NCBI GenBank assembly: GCA_902782505.1
Contig: CACZNO010000208.1
Location: forward strand, 1 to 12,967
Source: an uncultured Erysipelotrichaceae bacterium
Lineage (GTDB): Bacteria > Bacillota_I > Bacilli_A > Erysipelotrichales > Erysipelotrichaceae
Direction of reading: 5' to 3'
DNA: 12,967 nucleotides
Position 1 is the stretch's first letter. Each line of letters begins with the position of its first letter. This document shows, one piece after another, positions 6,783 through 12,967 of the stretch. The notes beneath the pieces are model-generated. The model was not told the origin of the DNA, searched no databases, and saw only the letters and a program-made list of their open reading frames with translations. The position numbers and the translations under genes are program-made.

Positions 6783-7805
6783 TTATTTCATGTGCTTTAC
6801 GCCGTAGTTGTAGGCGTCGCGGCACATATCGTCAATCGTTTTTTCTGCGGTGAAGCCTAAGGTTTTCTTTGCGTAGGAGGTGTCGGCCCAGACTTTGGCG
6901 AGATCTCCCGGACGGCGTCCGACAATTTCATAGGGCACGTCGACATGGTTGACGCGGCGGAAGGATTCGACCATTTCCAGCACGCTGGTGCCGTTTCCGG
7001 TGCCGACGTTAATATAGTCGATACCGGTGCGTTTGAACGCGTAATTCAGCGCCAGAAGGTGCGCCTTGGCAAGATCGACAACGTGGATGTAGTCGCGCAT
7101 GCCGGTTCCGTCGGGAGTATCGTAATCGTTTCCGAAAACCCGCAGTTTCGCAATCTTCCCGGTGGCGACTTTCACGATAAACGGCATGAGGTTGTTCGGG
7201 ATCCCGTTGGGATCTTCCCCGATCAATCCCGAAGGATGGGCGCCGACCGGATTGAAATAACGCAGGCAGATAAAGCTGTCTTCCGGGTCTGCGTGCGACA
7301 CATCGGTGAGGATCCGTTCGATCATGCGCTTGGTTTCTCCGTAGGGATTGGTGGTGCCTAGCGGATTGGATTCGTACAAGGGCATCTTCTCGCTGTAGGC
7401 GTAGACTGTCGCGCTGGAAGAGAACACCAGGTTATGACATCCGTGTTTCTTCATCGTTTCAAGTAATGTCAGGGTGGTGTCGAGGTTGTTGCGGTAATAC
7501 ATCAGGGGTTTTGCGACCGATTCGCCGACGGCTTTGTAGCCGGCGAAATGAATGACCGCGTCGATGGTATGTTCACGGAAAATGCGGTCCATGAAATCCC
7601 GGTCCGCGCAGTCTCCTTCCTCAAAAACGAAGTCTTTTTTGGTGATGGTGCGGATGGCGTCGAGGACTTCCGGTTTCGCATTGTAGAAGTCATCGATCAT
7701 GACGACATCGTAATCATGGTCCAAAAGTTCGCAGACCGTATGCGATCCGATAAATCCGGCGCCGCCGGTGACGAGAATACATGGTTTTTGACGCAAATTC
7801 AGCAT
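6783..7805 (-). CDS. galE: UDP-glucose 4-epimerase
   Basis: GalE interconverts UDP-galactose and UDP-glucose in the cytosol using bound NAD. It closes the Leloir pathway and supplies UDP-galactose for cell-surface glycans. The 340-residue protein is an extended short-chain dehydrogenase. It has the NAD-binding TGGAGFIG at 13-20, HFAGYKAVGES at 86-96, SSSATVY at 129-135 with catalytic Ser131, and YGETK with Tyr155 and Lys159. Downstream blocks typical of GalE are present, including LRYFNPVGAHPSGLIGEDP and GTGMRDYIHVVDLA. Length is normal for the bacterial enzyme. The ATG at 7805 is preceded by GAGGA and an extended -10 promoter. The gene diverges from galK, which supports galactose metabolism as its main role. 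No galT is present nearby. The assignment is very secure. Confidence 0.97.
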   Translation of the reverse strand: MLNLRQKPCILVTGGAGFIGSHTVCELLDHDYDVVMIDDFYNAKPEVLDAIRTITKKDFVFEEGDCADRDFMDRIFREHTIDAVIHFAGYKAVGESVAKPLMYYRNNLDTTLTLLETMKKHGCHNLVFSSSATVYAYSEKMPLYESNPLGTTNPYGETKRMIERILTDVSHADPEDSFICLRYFNPVGAHPSGLIGEDPNGIPNNLMPFIVKVATGKIAKLRVFGNDYDTPDGTGMRDYIHVVDLAKAHLLALNYAFKRTGIDYINVGTGNGTSVLEMVESFRRVNHVDVPYEIVGRRPGDLAKVWADTSYAKKTLGFTAEKTIDDMCRDAYNYGVKHMK

Positions 7806-7827
7806 AACGTTTCCTCTTTTCGTTACG

Positions 7828-7836
7828 ATTATATCA
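7828..7836 (-). promoter_or_regulatory. Extended -10 promoter of galE
   Basis: The minus strand reads TGATATAAT, an extended -10 element (TG, one base, then perfect TATAAT). An extended -10 can work without a good -35 box, and none is seen. The transcript would start near 7821, just before the GAGGA ribosome binding site. Confidence 0.75.
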
Positions 7837-7858
7837 CAACTTCTCGGCCGGTTTAGGT

Positions 7859-7864
7859 TATAAT
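7859..7864 (+). promoter_or_regulatory. -10 box of the galK operon
   Basis: A perfect TATAAT at 7859-7864 is followed by GGAGGA (7871-7876) and the galK ATG at 7883. The position where a -35 box would sit (7836-7841) is a poor match and touches the galE -10 element on the other strand. The two promoters therefore overlap. A weak -35 box is often a sign of activator dependence, but no clear operator beyond the 6-bp palindrome CGGCCG at 7845-7850 is visible. Confidence 0.6.
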
Positions 7865-7882
7865 AAACACGGAGGACTGTAT

Positions 7883-9064
7883 ATGGACCATCATATTTTG
7901 GAAATGCGCGCGAAATTCGAAGAACTTTTTGATTGTTCCAAAGATGCGCGCTTGTTTTTTTCGCCCGGCAGAGTCAATCTGATCGGAGAACACACCGACT
8001 ACAACGGCGGTCATGTATTCCCGTGCGCTTTGGAAATCGGCACATATGCGTTGGTATCGAAGCGGGAAGACAGGGAACTGCGTTTTTATTCATTGAACGA
8101 AGCGAAGGCAGGGCTTATTCAAACCGATCTGGATCATGCGGATCATTACGATCCGGCGCTGGGCTGGGTCAACTATGTCATGGGAATGATTCACGTGTTT
8201 GAAAAACACGGGTATACAATTCCTTCCGGATGGAACATGGTCGTCTACGGAAACATTCCGGTCGCGTCCGGATTATCTTCCTCGGCAAGTCTCGAAATTC
8301 TGATCGGTTATATCCTGAAGACGCTTTTCGGATTCGAAGTAAGCGGAACCGATCTGGCGCTGATGGGTCAGGAAGACGAGAACAAGTACATCGGTCTGAA
8401 CTGCGGCATCATGGACCAGTTTGTGATCGCCAACGGAAAGAAAGATCATGCGTTATTCCTGGATACCGCGACGCTGGAATACAAGACCGTGCCGTTTGTG
8501 TTAAAGGGCAGGACGCTGGTCATCATGAATACCAACAAGCCCCGCGGCTTAAAGGATTCCAAATACAATGAACGCCGTGCGGAATGCGAAAAAGCGCTGG
8601 AAATCCTGCAAAGCCGTCTGAATATCAAGACCCTGGGAGATCTGACGGATGAAGAATTCGACGCGAATGCGGATCTTCTGAAGGGCGACGTCATTTATAA
8701 ACGTGCGAAACATGCGGTTTATGAGAATACCCGCACGATCAAAGCGGTGGAAGTATTGCGGAAAAACGATATTGAGGCGTTCGGCAAGCTGATGGACGCG
8801 TCGCATGATTCCCTGCGTTATGATTACGAAGTGACCGGCGCCGAACTGGACGCCCTGGTAGACGCCGCAAGAAGCGTCAAAGGCACCATCGGTTCCCGCA
8901 TGACCGGTGCGGGATTCGGCGGATGCGCCATCGCGATCGTGGAAGACGAAGCGCTGGAGGAATTCAAAAAGACGGTGCGTGAAGAATATATCCAAAAAAT
9001 CGGTTATGAACCATCGTTCTATGAAGCGGTGGTAGGCGATGGGCCTAAGGAGATAAAAGAATGA
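7883..9064 (+). CDS. galK: Galactokinase
   Basis: GalK phosphorylates alpha-D-galactose with ATP to galactose-1-phosphate, the first committed Leloir step. The 393-residue GHMP kinase has the galactokinase signature GRVNLIGEHTDYNGG at 29-43. It also has the ATP-binding SGLSSSAS at 129-136, the catalytic-base Asp178 in CGIMDQF, and the third GHMP motif TGAGFGG at 341-347. Length matches the family (about 380-395). The start is well set by GGAGGA six bases upstream. The gene is first in an operon, and its TGA overlaps the ATG of galM by four bases (ATGA at 9061-9064), so the two are translationally coupled. Nothing is missing from the catalytic set. The assignment is very secure. Confidence 0.98.
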   Translation: MDHHILEMRAKFEELFDCSKDARLFFSPGRVNLIGEHTDYNGGHVFPCALEIGTYALVSKREDRELRFYSLNEAKAGLIQTDLDHADHYDPALGWVNYVMGMIHVFEKHGYTIPSGWNMVVYGNIPVASGLSSSASLEILIGYILKTLFGFEVSGTDLALMGQEDENKYIGLNCGIMDQFVIANGKKDHALFLDTATLEYKTVPFVLKGRTLVIMNTNKPRGLKDSKYNERRAECEKALEILQSRLNIKTLGDLTDEEFDANADLLKGDVIYKRAKHAVYENTRTIKAVEVLRKNDIEAFGKLMDASHDSLRYDYEVTGAELDALVDAARSVKGTIGSRMTGAGFGGCAIAIVEDEALEEFKKTVREEYIQKIGYEPSFYEAVVGDGPKEIKE

Positions 9065-10077
9065 ACTATCTGGGATTTGGAACACTGAAAGACGGAACGA
9101 AGACGCATATTTTCAAACTGGAAAACGAAAAGTACCGCGTAGACATGTCGGATTACGGTGCGACGGTGGTCAACTTCATCGACAAGAAGACCGGCATTGA
9201 TATCCTTCTGGGTTATACCTCCATCTGGGCGTATACCGCGTCAACTCCGTACATGGGTGCGACGGTCGGGAGAGTCTGCAACCGCATCCTGCATGGAAAA
9301 TTCACGCTGAACGGCAAGGAATACCAATTACCGCTGAATGACCGCGGCAATACCCTGCACGGCGGGTTGGTAAGCTATGCGAAGAAAGTCTGGGATGTGA
9401 AAAGAGAAGGGAAAAACATCCTGGTCTTCACCTATCATTCCAGCGACGGGGAAGAAGGATTCCCGGGCGATCTGGACCTGACGGCGATTTATACGCTGGA
9501 AGAAGACGGATTGCGCTTCACCTGGAAAGCATACGCGAAAGAAGATACGATCTGTTCATTGACCAACCATGCGTATTTCAACCTGCACGGACCTTCCGAT
9601 ACGAAGATTCTGGATCATACCCTGAAGATCAATGCGGATACCTATAACCTTCTGAACAATACCGGCGTGGCGCTGGAAGAAAATGTTCCGGTGGAAGGAA
9701 CTCCGTTTGATTTCCGTACTCCGAAACCGATCGGTCAGGACATCCGGGCCAACGATCCGCAGATCCATATCGCGGGCGGTTACGATCATAACTTCGTGAT
9801 CAACGGCAAGGGCATGCGTGAAGCGTGTGTTCTGGCAACCGACAAGCTGCGTCTGACCGTGGAAACCGATCTGGAAGGCGTACAGCTTTATACCGGCAAC
9901 AAGCTTCCGGGCAATGTCGTCGGCAAGGACGGGCATTTCTATCCGCCGTATTCGGGCGTCTGCCTGGAGACCCAGCACGTACCCAATGCGATCAATTACG
10001 AAAAATTTGAAAAACCGCTCGTACATGCGGGAGAGACCGTAGAACATACGACGTTCTATCGCTTAGAGGAACTGTAA
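9061..10077 (+). CDS. galM: Aldose 1-epimerase (galactose mutarotase)
   Basis: GalM interconverts the beta and alpha anomers of galactose, giving galactokinase its alpha substrate. The 338-residue protein has the expected active-site blocks: NTLHGG with His100, LTNHAYFNLHG with the catalytic acid His170, GGYDHNFVI with substrate-binding Asp242, and the catalytic base Glu303 in CLETQHVPNAIN. It has no signal peptide, so it acts in the cytosol, as fits coupling to galK. The ATG overlaps the galK stop. AAGGAG (9047-9052) inside the end of galK is its ribosome binding site. Its TAA overlaps the ATG of the next gene by one base (TAATG at 10075-10079), continuing the coupled operon. The assignment is very secure. 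Confidence 0.97.
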   Translation: MNYLGFGTLKDGTKTHIFKLENEKYRVDMSDYGATVVNFIDKKTGIDILLGYTSIWAYTASTPYMGATVGRVCNRILHGKFTLNGKEYQLPLNDRGNTLHGGLVSYAKKVWDVKREGKNILVFTYHSSDGEEGFPGDLDLTAIYTLEEDGLRFTWKAYAKEDTICSLTNHAYFNLHGPSDTKILDHTLKINADTYNLLNNTGVALEENVPVEGTPFDFRTPKPIGQDIRANDPQIHIAGGYDHNFVINGKGMREACVLATDKLRLTVETDLEGVQLYTGNKLPGNVVGKDGHFYPPYSGVCLETQHVPNAINYEKFEKPLVHAGETVEHTTFYRLEEL

Positions 10078-10838
10078 TGGTTTTAGAGCGGAGCTTTGTG
10101 CCGGATTCGGAAGAGATCCTTCTTCCGGGAATGATCTACAAGCCGTACGAAACGCCTTTGCGTACGGTCATTGTGACGTTCTCCGATGAAACGGTCAAAG
10201 CTTTGCGTGACGCCCGTGCGATCCAGCCGTTATGGGGTTTGGAGATCCGCATCGTTTCCGGAACTTTCTTAGTATACAGAGTCAAGGACCATCCGGATAT
10301 CGGCGTGTTTCAGACGATCCCCGGAGCGGCGGGAACCGTGGCGTTTCTGGAGGAAGTCGCGTATCGCTGCAAAACCGAAAATTTTGTGCTGTACGGTTCC
10401 TGCGGAGCGCTGGACGAAAATCTGACCGCGGGAAAAGTCGTCGTACCGACCAAGGCGTTACGGGACGAAGGCACCAGTTATCACTACCAGTCTTCCGCGG
10501 ACTGGATCGATATTCCGCGTTCGATGGACGTCGCACGGATTTTTGCGGAGATCGGCGTACCGTTTGTGGAAGGGTATACCTGGACCACAGACGCGATCTA
10601 CAGAGAGACAAAGGAGGAAGCCGCACGTCATAAGGCGGAAGGATGCCTGGTCGCAGAAATGGAAATCGCGGCGGTACAGGCAATGTGCGCCTTCCGCGGG
10701 TATCATTTCTTTCCGTTTGTCTACAGCGCGGATTCCTTAACCGGAGATGTCTGGGAGCCCCGGATCCTGGGGAATCTGTCCGTGGATGAAAGGCTGCACT
10801 ATTTCGCGCTGGCGCTGGAAATCGCGTTAAGAATCTGA
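10077..10838 (+). CDS. Nucleoside phosphorylase family protein (PNP/UDP type)
   Basis: Members of this superfamily cleave nucleosides with phosphate to a base and ribose-1-phosphate, or hydrolyse related N-glycosides. The 253-residue length is typical of the uridine phosphorylase / PNP-I fold. Visible blocks are YGSCGAL at 106-112, GKVVVPTKALRDEGTSYHY at 119-137, TWTTDAIYRET at 168-178, and AEMEIAAV at 193-200 with Glu194 and Glu196 in the ribose-binding position of the family. The N-terminal phosphate-binding glycine loop is not in its standard form (IPGAAGTVAF at 81-90 may replace part of it), so substrate class cannot be set. The start overlaps the galM stop and has AGAGGA (10065-10070) as its binding site, which makes it the last gene of the galactose operon. 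A nucleoside enzyme is unexpected there. Family confident, substrate open. Confidence 0.85.
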   Translation: MVLERSFVPDSEEILLPGMIYKPYETPLRTVIVTFSDETVKALRDARAIQPLWGLEIRIVSGTFLVYRVKDHPDIGVFQTIPGAAGTVAFLEEVAYRCKTENFVLYGSCGALDENLTAGKVVVPTKALRDEGTSYHYQSSADWIDIPRSMDVARIFAEIGVPFVEGYTWTTDAIYRETKEEAARHKAEGCLVAEMEIAAVQAMCAFRGYHFFPFVYSADSLTGDVWEPRILGNLSVDERLHYFALALEIALRI

Positions 10839-10888
10839 TGACAGAAACAGGAAAGTGTAAAAACTTGGGTAAAAACCCGTAATTCATG

Positions 10889-10925
10889 AAAAAAGAACTA
10901 TATAATAAAATGTAGTTCTTTTTTT
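10889..10925 (+). terminator. Terminator of the galK operon with a promoter-like box in its loop
   Basis: AAAAAAGAACTA (10889-10900) pairs with TAGTTCTTTTTT (10913-10924), giving a 12-bp stem with a 12-base loop, followed by a T tract. It lies 50 bases after the phosphorylase stop codon. The stem is AT-rich, so it is weaker than the other terminators here. The A tract on the left arm means it could also act on the minus strand. The loop holds TATAAT. Confidence 0.75.
10901..10906 (+). promoter_or_regulatory. Possible -10 box of the ABC transporter gene
   Basis: A perfect TATAAT sits in the loop of the preceding hairpin, 30 bases before the ABC transporter ATG, with GAGGTG (10926-10931) between. 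The -35 position at 17 bp reads poorly. If it is the promoter, transcription starts inside the right arm of the hairpin near 10913, so the new transcript would not form the terminator. Confidence 0.45.
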
Positions 10926-10935
10926 GAGGTGACGC

Positions 10936-12967
10936 ATGATCCGTTTGGAAAACATACAGAAGAAATACATTACCGGCTCGGAAGAGTTACTGGCTCTTAA
11001 GGGTATTTCCGTGTCTTTCCGCGACCATGAGTTCGTCTCGGTATTGGGACCTTCCGGCGGCGGAAAGACCACGTTACTCAATATCATCGGCGGATTGGAC
11101 CGCGCCACCGCGGGGGATCTTTTCATTGACGGAAAATCAACAAAGGAATTCAAGGAACGCGATTGGGATACATACCGGAATCATCTGGTCGGCTTCGTGT
11201 TTCAGAATTACAATCTGATTCCGCATCAGACCGTACTGGCGAACGTCGAACTGGCTTTGACGTTGTCGGGCATCCGCCCCGCAGAGCGGAAAGAACGTGC
11301 GAAAAAAGCGCTGGAAAGCGTCGGGTTAAGCGATAAACTGGAACGCAAACCCTCTGAACTCTCCGGCGGACAGATGCAGCGTGTCGCGATTGCCAGAGCG
11401 CTGGTGAACGATCCGAAAATCATTCTGGCGGATGAACCGACCGGCGCGCTCGACAACAAGACCGGAACTTCGATCATGGAGATCCTGAAGGAAGTATCGA
11501 AGGACCGTCTGGTTGTCATGGTGACCCACAATCCGGAACTCGCCAATCAGTATTCCGACCGCATATTGACGTTGTTTGACGGAGAACTGACGTCGGATTC
11601 GCGTCCGTTTGATGAAAACGACGAACAGTCCGGTCAGGCGGAAAAGAAAAAACACTCGTCCATGAGCTTCTTCACCGCCTTGTCTTTGTCCTTACAGAAT
11701 CTTTGGACTAAGAAAGCGCGGACTTTTCTGACCGCGTTTGCGGGATCCATCGGCATTATCGGAATTGCGCTGATCCTGTCGTTATCCAACGGGGTCAACG
11801 ATTATATTCAGAAAATTCAGGAAGACACGATGTCTTCGTATCCGTTGATGATCCGCAGCCAGTCCACGGATATGTCGGGCATGGTGGCGGGATTAATCGA
11901 AGCGCGCCAGGAACTCACGACGGATCAGGACGTGACCGGAGTCAAGGAAAAACGCATCGTGAACGATATGTTCTCGATGGTCGGCACCAACAATCTCTCC
12001 CTGTTTAAAGCGTATCTGGATGAAAACGCGCAAGAAGTACATCAGTATACAGCGGCGATCCAGTATCTTTACGGCGTCAACCCGCTGATCTATAAGGAAG
12101 ATTCGGAAGGAACGTATGTCTGCCTGAACGACAACAACAGTTCCTACTCCATGGGCGGCATGTCGATGTCCTCGTTCCAGGAAATCGTCAGCGACCGGAC
12201 CATTCTGGAAAACCAGTTCACTCTTCTGGCAGGAAAGTGGCCGGAAAACGCGTATGAGGCGATCTTGATTCTGTCCAATGCGCACATGATCAGCGACTAC
12301 ACGGAGTATTCCGTAGGCTTGCGCGACATGAAGGAATTCCGCGAAATGGTGCAGGCCGCGATGAAAGGCGAACCCATCGAATCCGAAGAAAAACTGCGGG
12401 AATACACCTACGAAGATTTCCTGGAGCTTCGATACAAGGTTCTCTCCGCGCATGAGAGATACTCCTACAACAGCGAATACGGCATCTGGGAAAACCGGTC
12501 GGATGACGAAGCGTACCTTCGCGAAGCGCTCGATCACGCGGATGAACTGCGGGTCGTCGGGGTGATTGCCCCGGTGTCCTCTTCGCAGATGAGTTTCCTG
12601 AACCCCGGCATCGGTTATACATCGGCCTTGCCGGAAGCCATGATGGAAAAGGCAGGGGCGTCCGAAATTGTAGGAATGCAGCTGGAGAAAGAAGACACCA
12701 ACGTCTTTACCGGAAAGAAATTCGACGATGAAAACGACGAAAACGCGCCGAAATTCGATATGGAATCCATCGTTTCCGTAGATACGGATGCGATCCGCAA
12801 CGCCTTCGGAATAGATATCGATCCGACCGCGTTATCCAAGAAAATCAGCTCTTCCATGACTGAAGCGCTGTCATACGTCTCCACGGATATTTCCAAAACC
12901 GAGGAGAAAGTTACGGATCTGGCGAAGACCTTGATCGCGGGATTCTTACGTTCCAAAGTCAACGAAG
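10936..12967 (+). CDS. ABC transporter, fused ATPase and FtsX-like permease, C-terminus cut off
   Basis: The frame opens at the ATG at 10936, after GAGGTG, and stays open for 677 residues to the window edge. Residues 1-220 are a MacB/LolD-type ATPase: Walker A GPSGGGKTT at 38-46, Q-loop Gln90, signature LSGGQ at 142-146, Walker B ILADEP with Asp166 and Glu167, and switch His198. A charged linker follows (~220-240). The permease then starts with one membrane segment at about 262-283 (FLTAFAGSIGIIGIALILSL). Everything after that to residue 677 is a hydrophilic region that should lie outside the membrane; further membrane segments presumably follow beyond the window. The layout resembles MacB, but the extracytoplasmic part is already about 390 residues long, so the full protein must be clearly larger than MacB. 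Such Firmicutes proteins are often linked to antimicrobial peptides or surface lipoproteins. That role is inference. Not part of the galactose operon. Confidence 0.93.
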   Translation, partial: MIRLENIQKKYITGSEELLALKGISVSFRDHEFVSVLGPSGGGKTTLLNIIGGLDRATAGDLFIDGKSTKEFKERDWDTYRNHLVGFVFQNYNLIPHQTVLANVELALTLSGIRPAERKERAKKALESVGLSDKLERKPSELSGGQMQRVAIARALVNDPKIILADEPTGALDNKTGTSIMEILKEVSKDRLVVMVTHNPELANQYSDRILTLFDGELTSDSRPFDENDEQSGQAEKKKHSSMSFFTALSLSLQNLWTKKARTFLTAFAGSIGIIGIALILSLSNGVNDYIQKIQEDTMSSYPLMIRSQSTDMSGMVAGLIEARQELTTDQDVTGVKEKRIVNDMFSMVGTNNLSLFKAYLDENAQEVHQYTAAIQYLYGVNPLIYKEDSEGTYVCLNDNNSSYSMGGMSMSSFQEIVSDRTILENQFTLLAGKWPENAYEAILILSNAHMISDYTEYSVGLRDMKEFREMVQAAMKGEPIESEEKLREYTYEDFLELRYKVLSAHERYSYNSEYGIWENRSDDEAYLREALDHADELRVVGVIAPVSSSQMSFLNPGIGYTSALPEAMMEKAGASEIVGMQLEKEDTNVFTGKKFDDENDENAPKFDMESIVSVDTDAIRNAFGIDIDPTALSKKISSSMTEALSYVSTDISKTEEKVTDLAKTLIAGFLRSKVNE

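Noticed and set aside
10838..10882. A 14-codon ORF starting with a TGATG overlap after the phosphorylase gene
   Set aside because: There is no ribosome binding site in front, the peptide is unremarkable, and a TGATG overlap can arise by chance.
10886..10915. A 9-codon leader-peptide-like ORF running through the hairpin before the ABC transporter
   Set aside because: It has no Shine-Dalgarno sequence and no run of a regulatory amino acid, so there is no support for attenuation by translation.
11893..12537. A 214-residue minus-strand open frame opposite the ABC transporter
   Set aside because: It is an antisense shadow of a clear permease gene, with no ribosome binding site or recognisable motif.

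Overview
The window looks like chromosomal DNA of an anaerobic Gram-positive bacterium (Firmicutes/Bacillota) of middling GC content. The signs are a pyruvate:ferredoxin oxidoreductase, a class B sortase, AGGAGG-type ribosome binding sites, consensus sigma-A style promoters with TATAAT boxes, and compact hairpin-plus-T terminators. NCG-rich codon use (GCG, CCG) together with this gene content brings Erysipelotrichaceae-like gut bacteria to mind, but that placement is inference. There is no phage, transposon, CRISPR array or restriction module, and almost every base is accounted for.

Left part (1-5663). A HAD-family hydrolase runs off the left edge on the minus strand. It diverges from a 1162-residue pyruvate:ferredoxin oxidoreductase (nifJ) that has a near-consensus promoter and a strong terminator. 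Two small plus-strand genes of unknown function follow, each with its own promoter-like box and its own terminator: a 106-residue charged protein and a 142-residue helical protein with a Gly-rich motif. A Cof-type HAD phosphatase then lies on the minus strand and converges on the second small gene, with a hairpin overlapping its stop codon.

Middle part (5664-6782). A class B sortase diverges from the Cof phosphatase across 47 bp in which the two candidate -10 boxes overlap. It is followed by a single tRNA-Pro (anticodon CGG) with its own strong promoter and terminator. CCG is the common proline codon in these genes.

Right-middle part (6783-10838). This is a galactose locus. galE (UDP-glucose 4-epimerase) is on the minus strand and diverges from a tightly coupled plus-strand operon of galK (galactokinase), galM (aldose 1-epimerase) and a nucleoside-phosphorylase-family gene. 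Overlaps of 4 nt and 1 nt indicate translational coupling. GalM makes alpha-galactose, GalK phosphorylates it to galactose-1-phosphate and GalE interconverts UDP-galactose and UDP-glucose. No galT is present here, and the job of the phosphorylase-like protein in the operon is unknown.

Right end (10839-12967). After a hairpin whose loop holds a TATAAT box, a large ABC transporter begins and runs off the window. It is an N-terminal MacB/LolD-type ATPase fused to an FtsX-like permease with an unusually large extracytoplasmic region.
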